A stretch of DNA of 64,000 nt from Alphaproteobacteria bacterium (GTDB lineage Bacteria > Pseudomonadota > Alphaproteobacteria > UBA8366 > GCA-2717185), in NCBI GenBank assembly GCA_012103325.1, contig WLWY01000001.1, positions 1,444,986 through 1,508,985 on the forward strand, written 5' to 3'. A model generated the notes under the pieces. It saw only the letters and a list, made by a program, of their open reading frames with translations. It made no database searches and was not told the origin of the DNA. The translations under genes and the position numbers were made by a program. This document shows, in pieces, positions 28,453-37,315 of this stretch (the first letter of the stretch is position 1; the number at the start of each line of letters is the position of its first letter).

Positions 28453-29085
28453 CTAGCCTTTCAGTCGCTCACTTGTTTCCGTATCCGCTTTTACGGTTCG
28501 TTCGTAAGACGGCAGCGCTGTAACCCTGTCGAAATACGCTTGAACATTGGCGGGCAGCGTCTCGGTCACCATGCGGCGGTAGCCGCGCAGGGTGTAGCAG
28601 ATACTCAAATCCGCGGCACTTATTGTTTCGCCCAGCAGATAGGGCCGGTCCGACACCGCCGTGTCGAGCACCGCGACGCAGGCGGTCGCGCGGCCCTTCA
28701 TCTCTGCCACCACGGCGTCGAGTTCCGGTTTGAACTCCCGCCGATGATTGACGATCTCGCCCAGCGGTCGCGCGAAGGTCGCCTCCGCAAACCAGCACCA
28801 TTGCAGGTAATGGGCATACGTGGGGTCGTCCGCGACCGGCTGCAACCGACCGTTGCCATAGCGATCCAATACGTACTGCATCATGGCGCAGGACTCGAAC
28901 ATCTTCATATCGCCGTCGGTCATGACCGGCACCTTGCCCAACGGGTTCACCGCCCGCCATTCCGGCGTGGCGCGGTATTCGGGCGCAAAGTTCACCGGCG
29001 CGATCTCATAGGGCACGGACAGTTCCTCACACACCCAGATGACGCGAAATCCGCGGGTTCCGGTGGAGTGGTAAATTTTCAGCAT
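28453..29085 (-). CDS. glutathione S-transferase family protein
   Basis: A 210-residue GST. The N-terminal thioredoxin-like domain reads MLKIYHSTGTRGFRVIW and has the cis-proline and glutathione contacts in NPLGKVPVM, then FESCAMMQYVLDRYG. The C-terminal helical domain ends with LGETISAADLSICYTL, containing the conserved N-capping aspartate. A GGGAGG ribosome binding site precedes the ATG. It is cytosolic and the substrate is not predictable. It is read in the same direction as the alpha-beta barrel gene 66 bases downstream. Confidence 0.92.
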   Translation of the reverse strand: MLKIYHSTGTRGFRVIWVCEELSVPYEIAPVNFAPEYRATPEWRAVNPLGKVPVMTDGDMKMFESCAMMQYVLDRYGNGRLQPVADDPTYAHYLQWCWFAEATFARPLGEIVNHRREFKPELDAVVAEMKGRATACVAVLDTAVSDRPYLLGETISAADLSICYTLRGYRRMVTETLPANVQAYFDRVTALPSYERTVKADTETSERLKG

Positions 29086-29308
29086 GATGGTGCGCCTCCC
29101 GTTTTATGCATTTTGCTGGCTCGATAGTTGTCACGCAGGATATTAGCAAATCCAGCGAATTACATGCGTAAATGGCGTTCCGCTTTGGCGATCGGGGAAA
29201 TGCGTGGTTCCGAATTTGAATATTGAAACAGTGCGGATTCACAAGCCTGTCCGAAACCCTATAATGGGTCGTCTAAACGAGACCTGCCGTAGGATGGGCT
29301 TTTAGCGA

Positions 29309-30175
29309 ATGACAATTCGGATTATCGAAGGCCTGGGCGAGGTCGCGGACCGCTATGCCCTGTTTCTCGTGGATCAATGGGGCGTGCTGCATGACGGCGA
29401 GTCGCCGCACGATGGCGCGATCGAAGCGCTGCGGGCGCTTCGTGCCGCGGGCAAGAAAGTCGTCATTCTGTCCAATACCTCGAAGCGGCTAGCGCTGACG
29501 CTGCCCCGTATGGCGGCAATGGGATTCGGCGACGATTGCTACGACCATTGCGTGACGTCCGGCGAAGAAGTCTGGCAGGCCCTGAAAGCGCGGACAGAGC
29601 CCTTTTACGCGGCGCTAGGGCACCGCTGCTATCTGTTTTCCTGGGACGGCGATACGCGCCTTTTCGATGGTCTGGATCTTACCGGAACGGGCGATATCGA
29701 CGAGGCGGACTTTATTCTGAACGCCGGCACCACTAGCGGGACGCTGGATTTGAGCGCGTACGAACCCATCCTGCAGCGTGCCGTTGTGCGCGACCTGCCA
29801 ATGATCTGTGCGAACCCGGACTTCGTCGCCGTGGCTCCGGACGGCAGCCTGGCGATTTGTCCCGGTGCGACGGCGCGGCGTTATGAGGAACTCGGCGGCC
29901 GCGTCGACTATCGCGGCAAGCCCCATGCGCCGGTCTATACGAAATCCCTGGAACACGAGCCACAGGCCCGGCCGGTGCTCGCTATCGGCGATTCTCTATA
30001 TCACGATATCGGCGGTGCGAACCGGGCGGGGGTCGACTCTCTCTTCGTCGTCAGCGGCATTCATGGCGGTGACCTCGATCTTGCCGAAGGAACGCTCGAT
30101 CCGGATCGGCTGGACGCGGTCTGCCAGCAGGAAGGGCAGACGCCGACCTATGCGATGACGAAGTTCCGCTGGTAG
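29309..30175 (+). CDS. HAD-type hydrolase, TIGR01459 / NagD-like subfamily IIA
   Basis: A 288-residue HAD phosphatase. Motif I is DQWGVLHDG (about residues 22-30; the first aspartate is the nucleophile, with W in the +2 position), motif II is ILSNTSKR, and the metal-binding motif IV is AIGDSLYHDIGGANRAG. The cap lies between motifs II and III, as in class IIA enzymes such as NagD. It probably dephosphorylates a small metabolite. It is a stand-alone gene, 98 bases upstream of the DUF302 gene. Confidence 0.9.
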   Translation: MTIRIIEGLGEVADRYALFLVDQWGVLHDGESPHDGAIEALRALRAAGKKVVILSNTSKRLALTLPRMAAMGFGDDCYDHCVTSGEEVWQALKARTEPFYAALGHRCYLFSWDGDTRLFDGLDLTGTGDIDEADFILNAGTTSGTLDLSAYEPILQRAVVRDLPMICANPDFVAVAPDGSLAICPGATARRYEELGGRVDYRGKPHAPVYTKSLEHEPQARPVLAIGDSLYHDIGGANRAGVDSLFVVSGIHGGDLDLAEGTLDPDRLDAVCQQEGQTPTYAMTKFRW

Positions 30176-30273
30176 TTGCGTTCGCAACGCGTTCACGGCT
30201 TGTTGAGCAGGTCGCGGTGTCCTGATCCGCTAAGCTGTCTTTTCGTCATCATAGGTTTCGAGGAGTCATCTTC

Positions 30274-30741
30274 ATGTTTTCCAGGACAGTGCCCGTCGCC
30301 GTCTTCGCGCTGATTTTGTCAGTGCTTGCGAGTTCCGCGATGGCGGCCGGTCCGGCGACACAGACCATAAAGACCCAAGTCGGGTTCGACGCGCTTTGGG
30401 AGCGGCTGGAAACTGCGGTCAAGGCGAACGGTATGTTCGTCATCACCCGGGCGAGCGCCAGTCGGGGCGCCGCGGGACGGGACATCGAGATACCGGGCAA
30501 TCTGGTCATCGGCGTGTACCGCAACGATTTCGCCGTGCGCATGCTGGCCGCCAGCATCCCGGCGGGTATCGAAGCGCCGTTGCGCTTCTACGTCACGGAA
30601 AACGCCGACGGTACCGCATCGCTGACCTACCACAAACCCAGCGACACCTTCGCGCCCTACGGCAGCGCGGCACTCGACAAGATGGCGGCGGAACTCGACA
30701 CGATCTGGGAGAAGATCGTGAAACAGGCGGCTGGTGGGTAG
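30274..30741 (+). CDS. exported DUF302 domain protein
   Basis: A 155-residue protein with an N-terminal signal peptide ending near AMAAG (residues 28-32), then a DUF302 domain: TIKTQVGFDALWERLETAVKANGMFVI, IGVYRNDFAVRML and PLRFYVTENADG. DUF302 is a small alpha-beta domain of unknown biochemistry, often found beside YeeE/YedE or other sulfur and redox genes. It has a GGAG ribosome binding site. The YeeE/YedE gene follows within 20 bases, so the two are probably one operon. Confidence 0.85.
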   Translation: MFSRTVPVAVFALILSVLASSAMAAGPATQTIKTQVGFDALWERLETAVKANGMFVITRASASRGAAGRDIEIPGNLVIGVYRNDFAVRMLAASIPAGIEAPLRFYVTENADGTASLTYHKPSDTFAPYGSAALDKMAAELDTIWEKIVKQAAGG

Positions 30742-30760
30742 ATAGACGAGGAGCACGACC

Positions 30761-31939
30761 ATTTCCGCAATCGCGAGCACCGAAGGCAGCGGGTACCCCG
30801 TTCAACGCGGTGTCGTCATCGCCGGCTGCGCGCTGCTCGGGCTGTTCGCGTATGCCGTTGCGCTGAATGGATGGCGCATTGCGACGCTGTTCGGTATCGG
30901 GGCGCTGATGGGGTTGGTGCTTTATCACGCCGCGTTCGGCTTCACGTCCGCGTACCGCCGCATGATTGTGGCGCGCGATGTGTCGGATGTACGCGCACAG
31001 CTGCTGATGCTGGCCATTGCGACCGCTCTGTTTGCACCCGCCCTGGCAGAGGGTGTTATTTTCGGCCGCTCGGTTAGTGGCGCCATCGCGCCGGTCGGCG
31101 TACAGGTGGCGGCGGGCGCGTTCATGTTCGGGCTGGGCATGCAGCTGGGCGGGGGTTGCGGCTCGGGCACGCTGTTTACGGTCGGCGGCGGCAGCATTCG
31201 CATGCTGGTCACGCTGGCGGCTTTCATCGCGGGATCGTTCTGGGCCAGCCTGCATATGGAATGGTGGGTGTCGACGCCGCGCGTCGAAGGGATCGCGTTG
31301 GGCGATACGCTTGGTTGGTCCGTCGCGCTGGTGCTGCAGCTTGCCGTATTCCTGGTTTTGTCCGAAATCTTGCGGCGGTGGGGCAAGCGCACCGAAGTCG
31401 CTGTCGACCGTCCAACGTGGCGCCGCTTCGTAACCGGCGGCTGGCCGATTTTATGGGGCGCGGTCGCGCTGGCAATCTTGAACTGGGTCTCGATGATCGT
31501 CGCCGGCTATCCCTGGTCGATCACCTGGGCCTTTACGCTTTCGGGCGCGAAGATTGCGAAATTCCTGGGATGGGACCCGACGGGTGTCTGGTTCTGGACC
31601 GGCGGGTTTACGGAGAAAGCGCTGAACAGCAGCATTCTAACCGACGACACCTCGGTCATGAATATCGGTATCGTGCTGGGGGCGCTGATCGCATCGGGGC
31701 TGGCAGGGCGCTACGCGCCGAGCTTCCGTATCCCGCTGCGGTCTCTCGCGGCGGCGATTATCGGCGGGCTGCTGATGGGCTACGGCGCCCGCATCGCATT
31801 CGGCTGCAATATCGGCGCGTTCTTTTCCGGCGTCGCCTCGACCAGCATGCATGGCTGGCTCTGGATCGCCGCGGCGCTTATCGGCACCTGGATCGGAGTC
31901 CGGCTTCGGCCCTCCTTCGGCCTCAGCAACGGTTCCTAA
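30761..31939 (+). CDS. YeeE/YedE family transporter (TsuA-like) with a proposed ATT start
   Basis: A polytopic membrane protein with two similar halves, each carrying the family's conserved cysteine motif (GGGCGSGTLFTVGGG in the first half, AFGCNIGAFFSG in the second). TsuA proteins import thiosulfate; related YedE proteins are linked to selenium or sulfur. The first ATG (30908) would remove the first membrane helix. The reading is open upstream to an ATT at 30761 preceded at seven bases by GAGGAG, giving about 392 residues with an intact N-terminus. No ATG, GTG or TTG lies between the in-frame stop (30743) and 30908. It overlaps the convergent protease gene by four bases. Confidence 0.8.
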   Translation: MSAIASTEGSGYPVQRGVVIAGCALLGLFAYAVALNGWRIATLFGIGALMGLVLYHAAFGFTSAYRRMIVARDVSDVRAQLLMLAIATALFAPALAEGVIFGRSVSGAIAPVGVQVAAGAFMFGLGMQLGGGCGSGTLFTVGGGSIRMLVTLAAFIAGSFWASLHMEWWVSTPRVEGIALGDTLGWSVALVLQLAVFLVLSEILRRWGKRTEVAVDRPTWRRFVTGGWPILWGAVALAILNWVSMIVAGYPWSITWAFTLSGAKIAKFLGWDPTGVWFWTGGFTEKALNSSILTDDTSVMNIGIVLGALIASGLAGRYAPSFRIPLRSLAAAIIGGLLMGYGARIAFGCNIGAFFSGVASTSMHGWLWIAAALIGTWIGVRLRPSFGLSNGS

Positions 31940-32703
31940 CCAGCGCCGCGAATGGGTGTGGCACCGCCTTTTTCGGCATGCCGTGGCGGTGTCGGTAAAC
32001 CGCGCACGAGCGACAGCAGGCCTTCACCATATTTCCCGCGCAGGTCCGTCCAGTAGGGATCGTCTCGGGAAAATTTCTGCAGATTGCTAACCGACAAACT
32101 ATCCCGGGCATAACGCAATAGATCGATCGGTCCCTCGACGGAGAGGTTGCTGCGGATCGTGGCGTCGTAGGATAGCAACGCCAATTTCGCTGCTTCGTCG
32201 AGCGATACATCGTTATTGAGCGCGCGGTCGAGTACCGGCTTGCCGTACTTTGCCTCGCCGATCTGGAGTATCTGCGATCTTGGCGACGCCTCGACGAAGT
32301 TGCCGGCGGGATAGATCTGAAAAACCCGCTGAAATTCGCCGGCAATCTGACCGCCGACAAGAAAGCTGCCCCCCGGATCGCCGTAGGGCCGGACGAACTC
32401 GCTCTCCCGCGCCAGGGTCTCGCGCAGTTTGTCGCCCACCGCTTGCGCGGCGTGGAACATGGTTTTCACTGCGAAGAGGTCGCGGTTCGGTTCGCCGTTG
32501 TTCAGGTCCTGCCTCAGCATCGTGACCACGGCTTGCGTCGTCGCGAGATTGCCGGCGGAGCAGACGACGATGACGCGGTCGCCCGGTTTCTCAAAAATCG
32601 CCATTTTTCGGACGGTCGTAATGTCGTCGACACCGGCATTCGACCGGGAGTCCGACGCCATAACCAGCCCCTCCTTCAACAGGATACCCAGGCAATAGGT
32701 CAT
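31936..32703 (-). CDS. Anbu-type proteasome-like protease
   Basis: A 255-residue protein of the bacterial proteasome-type family Anbu (ancestral beta subunit, COG3484). It begins MTYCLGI with Thr2 as the presumed N-terminal nucleophile, followed by LVMASDSRSNAG and VVCSAGNLATTQ, matching the Ntn-hydrolase core. Such proteins form self-compartmentalised rings whose substrates are unknown. Anbu genes are usually beside transglutaminase-like, alpha-E and ATP-grasp genes; none of these is here, since the neighbours are YeeE/YedE and glutaminase. A ribosome binding site AAGGAACGG precedes the ATG. Confidence 0.88.
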   Translation of the reverse strand: MTYCLGILLKEGLVMASDSRSNAGVDDITTVRKMAIFEKPGDRVIVVCSAGNLATTQAVVTMLRQDLNNGEPNRDLFAVKTMFHAAQAVGDKLRETLARESEFVRPYGDPGGSFLVGGQIAGEFQRVFQIYPAGNFVEASPRSQILQIGEAKYGKPVLDRALNNDVSLDEAAKLALLSYDATIRSNLSVEGPIDLLRYARDSLSVSNLQKFSRDDPYWTDLRGKYGEGLLSLVRGLPTPPRHAEKGGATPIRGAG

Positions 32704-32865
32704 ATTCCGTTCCTTTCCCGAGTCCCTCGGTGGCGATGGTTGGTCGTGAATAGGGGTATAGTGAATTCGGTTGAGCTTAACTGAAGCTTAATGCCGGTCG
32801 AAAAAAATGACGGTGCCGAGAACGCTGGCCGGATTCTGCCAGTCATATAGGTGGGAGAGGCGCGC

Positions 32866-33792
32866 TTGAAAGCAGATCTAGCCGAAATCGTCGCCGACGT
32901 TTGTAGCAGCGTGGAAGGCCAGATCGGGTCCGGCCGCGTGGCCGATTACATCCCGGCGCTGTCCCGCGTCGATCCGCGCAAATTCGGTATCGCCATCATG
33001 ACCTGCGACGGCGAAACGGTGTGCGCGGGGGATGCGGAGGAGCCGTTTTCCATACAGAGCGTGTCGAAAGTCTTCACGCTGACCTTGGCGCTGGAGCGTG
33101 TCGGCGCGCCGCTGTGGGACCGAGTCGGCCGCGAGCCGACCGGTTCCGCCTTCAATTCAATCGTGCAGCTCGAACACGAAGCGGGCATTCCCCGAAACCC
33201 GTTGGTCAATGCGGGCGCTCTCGTCGTTACCGATACCTTGCTGGACGGGAAAAATCCGTCGCAGGCGATCAACGATATTGTTGCTTTTCTGCGTCTCCGT
33301 GCGGACGATCCCGCGGTACGGGTCGATGCCGAAGTGGCCCAATCGGAATCCGAAACCGGGGACCGTAACGCCAGTCTCGCCCATTTCATGCGGTCGTTTG
33401 GCAATCTGAACGGTGAGGTGGACGACGTGCTGTCGGTTTATTTCCAGCAATGCGCGATCGAGATGAGCTGCCGTCAGCTTGCCCGCGCCGGGTTGTACCT
33501 CGCCCATGCGGGAAGTGATCCGATTTCCGACGAACAGATCGTTTCCGAAGCGCGGACGCGGCGCATCAACGCGATCATGATGTCCTGCGGACACTACGAT
33601 GCGTCCGGCGACTTCGCGTTTCATGTCGGCCTGCCGGGCAAGAGCGGAGTCGGCGGTGGCATTCTCGCGATTGCGCCGCGCCGCGCATCGATTGCCGTCT
33701 GGTCGCCGGGCCTCAACGATGTCGGAAACTCGCTTGTCGGATCTCTTGCGCTGGAGCGGCTTAGTGCGCTGACGGGGTGGTCGGTCTTTTAG
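32866..33792 (+). CDS. glsA: glutaminase
   Basis: About 308 residues, the usual length. It belongs to the serine-dependent beta-lactamase-like glutaminase family: [15 protein letters not shown], the nucleophile motif SIQSVSKVF, then [10 protein letters not shown] and the C-terminal [11 protein letters not shown]. It converts glutamine to glutamate and ammonia. The TTG at 32866 is preceded by GGGAGAGG at five bases and gives a family-like N-terminus; a GTG at 32851 overlaps that ribosome binding site and is unlikely. Confidence 0.95.
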   Translation: MKADLAEIVADVCSSVEGQIGSGRVADYIPALSRVDPRKFGIAIMTCDGETVCAGDAEEPFSIQSVSKVFTLTLALERVGAPLWDRVGREPTGSAFNSIVQLEHEAGIPRNPLVNAGALVVTDTLLDGKNPSQAINDIVAFLRLRADDPAVRVDAEVAQSESETGDRNASLAHFMRSFGNLNGEVDDVLSVYFQQCAIEMSCRQLARAGLYLAHAGSDPISDEQIVSEARTRRINAIMMSCGHYDASGDFAFHVGLPGKSGVGGGILAIAPRRASIAVWSPGLNDVGNSLVGSLALERLSALTGWSVF

Positions 33793-33840
33793 GACGGATT
33801 GTGTTAAGGTCCTCCAGCGCACGTATCGGGAGGATTTGGC

Positions 33841-35187
33841 ATGCCGGAAGACGTCAGATGGTCGACCCGTCCCTATGACGGTCATGCGATCAACCAACCC
33901 TTAGAGCCTGACCTGGAGTTGCTGCAGGTCGGTTCCGGCACGCCGGGCGGCGAATATTTCCGGCGCTTCTGGCAGCCGGTGGCGATGACGTCTCAACTGG
34001 GCGATACGCCGGTGGCGATCCGCATCCTCGGCGAGGACCTCGTCATCTTTCGCGATCTAGAGGGCCGTATCGGGCTGTTGCACAAGCATTGCGCCCACCG
34101 CCGCGCCTCGCTCGAATATGGCCGTATCGAAAAGCGCGGGCTGCGCTGCTGCTATCACGGCTGGCATTTCGATGTCGACGGCACGATCCTGGAGACGCCG
34201 GGCGAGCCGGAAGACAGCCCGATCCGCCACACGATCTGCCAGGGCGCCTATTCGGTGCACGAATTTAAGGGGCTCGTCTTCGCCTATATGGGCCCGCCGG
34301 AGAAACTGCCTGACTTTCCCTATTACGACTCCATGGATATCCCTGATCACGACATGGTGCCGTACTCCATCCACTCGCCCTGCAATTGGCTGCAGGAAAG
34401 CGAAAATGCGATGGACCCCTATCACAGCGTTTTCCTGCATGGCCGGGTGAACGGACCGCAGTTTCCGGGGCTGGAGCATTTCGTGGCGCTCCCCGTCGTC
34501 GCCTATCACAAGCGGCCGGAGGGTTTCGTCTACAGCCATTCGCGGCGCAAGGACGACCTGATCCTGATCCGCTTCCACGACCATTTTCTCCCCAGCATGG
34601 CGCAGAATGGCGGCATGTTTCAGGTGCTGAGCGAACCGAAAGTGTTCAGTCGCACCAGCCTGACGAAATGGGTCGTGCCGGTCGACGATACCAACGCGCG
34701 CAAGTTCGGCTGGCGCCATTTCAACGACAAGGACGAGGTGCTGCGTCAGGGCAACAAGGACGAGGTTGGCTGGGAGAATGTCGACTTCTACGGCCAGTCC
34801 GCGCACCGGTCCTATGAGGAGATGCAGAGCAACCCAGGCGACTGGGAAGCCTGGACCGGGCAGGGGCCGATGAACGTCCACAAGCGCGAACATCTCGGTA
34901 CGACAGACGAAGGCGTTGCCCTGCTGCGGGCCAAACTACGCCGCGACATACGCGCGGTAGCGGCGGGCGAGGATATCGCGATGCCGCATGGCACGCCGGA
35001 CAAGCCGTTTCACACCTATGGCGGCGACACGGTGCTGCGCATTCCGAAGGACAATCGGGACGACCGCGCCATGATGGACCGCGTGCAGCGGGCGGTCGCG
35101 GACATCTATTTCGCGGGCGATGCTTACGAAGGCGAAGACCGCGCCGACTACATACGCAGTGAAGTCGGCGCGGCGTTTCAATCCTGA
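33841..35187 (+). CDS. Rieske non-heme iron oxygenase, large subunit type
   Basis: A 448-residue oxygenase. The N-terminal Rieske domain binds a 2Fe-2S cluster with Cys-His pairs in HCAHRRAS (about residues 83-90) and CCYHGWHFD (about 102-110). The C-terminal catalytic domain has the mononuclear iron ligands in NAMDPYHSVFLHG (about 184-196). A GGGAGG ribosome binding site is present. No reductase or ferredoxin partner gene is nearby, so electrons must come from elsewhere. The substrate is probably an aromatic or aryl-ether compound but cannot be deduced. The gene converges on the permease gene with a four-base gap. Confidence 0.92.
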   Translation: MPEDVRWSTRPYDGHAINQPLEPDLELLQVGSGTPGGEYFRRFWQPVAMTSQLGDTPVAIRILGEDLVIFRDLEGRIGLLHKHCAHRRASLEYGRIEKRGLRCCYHGWHFDVDGTILETPGEPEDSPIRHTICQGAYSVHEFKGLVFAYMGPPEKLPDFPYYDSMDIPDHDMVPYSIHSPCNWLQESENAMDPYHSVFLHGRVNGPQFPGLEHFVALPVVAYHKRPEGFVYSHSRRKDDLILIRFHDHFLPSMAQNGGMFQVLSEPKVFSRTSLTKWVVPVDDTNARKFGWRHFNDKDEVLRQGNKDEVGWENVDFYGQSAHRSYEEMQSNPGDWEAWTGQGPMNVHKREHLGTTDEGVALLRAKLRRDIRAVAAGEDIAMPHGTPDKPFHTYGGDTVLRIPKDNRDDRAMMDRVQRAVADIYFAGDAYEGEDRADYIRSEVGAAFQS

Positions 35188-35191
35188 GGCG

Positions 35192-36454
35192 TTAGGTCCG
35201 AACGATCATGCCGTCGGCGAGCGAGTGACGATAGGCGCGGTATCCCGGAACGGCTCCCACCAAGACCCCAGCGAAGAAGATCACGCCGAGCAAGGTTAAA
35301 TCGCGCGCGGTTGGCAGTCCGATGCTGAGAAAGAGGCCATATTGCACGTCGATGAGCGGTTGCGCGACGAGCAATCCTGCGTACAGCATGACGAGACCGA
35401 CGAGCGCGCCGCCGAGCGAAATGAAAGCCGCTTCCAGCACCAGCATGCCGAAGACGTGAGCCGGGCGGGCACCGACCGAGCGCAGGATAGCGATTTCGCG
35501 GCGGCGCTCGTTCAAGCCGGACAGCAGCATCGTCATCATGCCGAGCAGGCCCGCCGCGACCACGAACATGGAAATCGCGCTGAGCGCGGCCTCTGCCGTA
35601 CCCATCAGGTCCCATAACTCTTGCAGCGCGACCCCGGGGAGGACGGCAAGCAGCGGCTCGCGCGGATATTCGTTGATCGTCCGCTGCAGCCGGAAGGCGG
35701 CGAAGCGCGACTTGGTACCGACCAGGAAGGCGGTAATCGCCTTGGGCTGCAAATCCATCTGGCGCACGGTATCGGCGTCGGTGGTCATGCCGGGAACGCG
35801 CGACCCGCTGCGCCAGTCGATATGGATGGCTTCGATCCCGGCGAGGCTGACATGCACGGTCCGGTCGACCGGCGTTCCGGTTTTCGCCAGGATTCCGACG
35901 ACCTTGAACGGTTTGTCCTCGTGCCTGGCGAACCCGGTCTGTCCCAATCCGTGCGACACGACGATCGCGTCGCCCAACTCATATCCCAGGGCTTTCGCGG
36001 CGTCGGCTCCGAGAATCGCGTCGAAGACGTCCTCGAATGCCACGCCCGCAGCGAACCGCAGCGGCTGCTTGCGGCCGTATCGGTAATGGCGGAAATAATC
36101 CGCTGTCGTCCCCATGACACGAAAGCCGTGATGAGAGTCGCCGAGGGAGAGGGGAACGGTCCACGCGATTTCCGGCTGCGCCGCGATATCGCGGTAGCTC
36201 TTCCAGGCAATATTGTTGGTGGCGTTGCCGATGCGGAAGACCGAATAAAGCAGAAGCTGAATCGTGCCGCTTCGTGCGCCGACGATCAGGTCGGTCCCGG
36301 AAATGGTGTTCGCGAAGCTGGATTTCGCATCGTGGCGCAGCCGCTCGACGCCGAGCACGAGCATGACACTAACCGCGATGGCGAAGACGGTCAGTCCGAC
36401 GGTGCCACGCCGGTTCAGCAAGCTGCGGCAGGACAGGCTGAGGAGCGGGGTCAT
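35192..36454 (-). CDS. ABC transporter permease, FtsX/MacB-like (Zrg-type zinc system candidate)
   Basis: A 420-residue permease with one N-terminal membrane helix (about 17-38), a large extracytoplasmic domain and three C-terminal helices, the FtsX/MacB layout. The cytoplasmic loop has RRREIAILRSVGARPAHVFGM. It overlaps the ATPase gene stop as ATGA. Permeases of this shape occur with DUF2796 and DUF3299 genes in the Zur-regulated Zrg system of vibrios; the same four gene types are together here. A role in zinc acquisition is inferred from that context. Confidence 0.85.
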   Translation of the reverse strand: MTPLLSLSCRSLLNRRGTVGLTVFAIAVSVMLVLGVERLRHDAKSSFANTISGTDLIVGARSGTIQLLLYSVFRIGNATNNIAWKSYRDIAAQPEIAWTVPLSLGDSHHGFRVMGTTADYFRHYRYGRKQPLRFAAGVAFEDVFDAILGADAAKALGYELGDAIVVSHGLGQTGFARHEDKPFKVVGILAKTGTPVDRTVHVSLAGIEAIHIDWRSGSRVPGMTTDADTVRQMDLQPKAITAFLVGTKSRFAAFRLQRTINEYPREPLLAVLPGVALQELWDLMGTAEAALSAISMFVVAAGLLGMMTMLLSGLNERRREIAILRSVGARPAHVFGMLVLEAAFISLGGALVGLVMLYAGLLVAQPLIDVQYGLFLSIGLPTARDLTLLGVIFFAGVLVGAVPGYRAYRHSLADGMIVRT

Positions 36455-37155
36455 GTCGGCGTGCCGCGGTTGATGTCCGCGAGCGCGATGCTCCGCTCGA
36501 AATGCTGAGCCAGATCCGCATCATGGCTGACGAAGAGAAGCGTTGCGCCGGCCTGTTCGACTTCGCGGAACAGCAGATCGATGAAGGCGTGCCGCGTGTC
36601 TGCGTCAAGCGCAGACGTCGGTTCGTCGGCGATGATCAGCGGCGGCGACCCGATCAGCGCGCGGGCGGCGGCGACCCGCTGCTGCTGGCCCGTGCTCAAT
36701 TCGGTGACGGGACGGCGGTCGAGACCGGTGACGTCCAATGCCATTTGCGACAGCAATCGCGCCGCCGCCTGCTCCAGGGTCGATGCGGTTTCTGCCGCGG
36801 CGCGGCGTCTGGACACGGAAAACCGGCAGGGCAGCAGCACATTCTCGATCAACGACAGATAAGGCACGAGGTTGAACATCTGAAAGATGAACCCGATGTT
36901 GTCGGCGCGGAACCGATCTCGCTGTGCCGTGCGCAACGGCACGATGTCGGTGTCGAGCACGCGGATATTTCCGCGTTCCGGTGCCGCGACGCCGCCGAGC
37001 AGGTTCAGCAGGGTCGTCTTGCCGCCGCCGCTGGGCCCTCTGATCAGGACCTTCTCGCCGCGCGCGATGGTCAGGGCGGGGATATCGATGACGGGCGGCT
37101 TGTCGTCGCGCCAGCGGAAACGCACATCCGTCAAATCTATAGCGTGCGCGGTCAT
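36451..37155 (-). CDS. ABC transporter ATP-binding protein (Zrg-type zinc system candidate)
   Basis: A 234-residue ATPase with Walker A GPSGGGKTTLLN (about 39-50), Q-loop in FIFQMFNLVPYLS, signature TELSTGQQQRV (a variant of LSGGQ), Walker B LIIADEPTSALD and the switch histidine in LLFVSHD. This is the LolD/MacB subfamily that works with FtsX-like permeases rather than classical importer channels. It is translationally coupled to the permease gene downstream and follows DUF2796 on the same strand. Confidence 0.93.
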   Translation of the reverse strand: MTAHAIDLTDVRFRWRDDKPPVIDIPALTIARGEKVLIRGPSGGGKTTLLNLLGGVAAPERGNIRVLDTDIVPLRTAQRDRFRADNIGFIFQMFNLVPYLSLIENVLLPCRFSVSRRRAAAETASTLEQAAARLLSQMALDVTGLDRRPVTELSTGQQQRVAAARALIGSPPLIIADEPTSALDADTRHAFIDLLFREVEQAGATLLFVSHDADLAQHFERSIALADINRGTPT

Positions 37156-37180
37156 CGGCTGGCCCTTGGTTCAATACAGA

Positions 37181-37315
37181 CTAGTGTGATGATTCTGAAG
37201 TTTACCGCATTGCATGCGGCGAAATTTAGGATCTGAATCACACTAGACTCTAATAGTGAGTGTGCTGATTCACGCGAAATTCAATCCTTTGAATTTCACG
37301 ATCAGGACACTAGAA
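37181..37315. repeat. two adjacent palindromic repeat units
   Basis: Unit 1 (about 37181-37248) is bounded by CTAGTGTGAT and ATCACACTAG with a GATTC/GAATC pair just inside. Unit 2 (about 37249-37315) is bounded by AATAGTGAGTGTGCTGATTC on the left and a matching inverted ...CTGAT..GTGTC..TAG arm on the right, with GAAATTC/GAATTTC inside. The two units resemble each other and look like REP/BIME-type elements. They lie between the ATPase gene and the DUF2796 stop and slightly overlap that stop. Confidence 0.6.
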
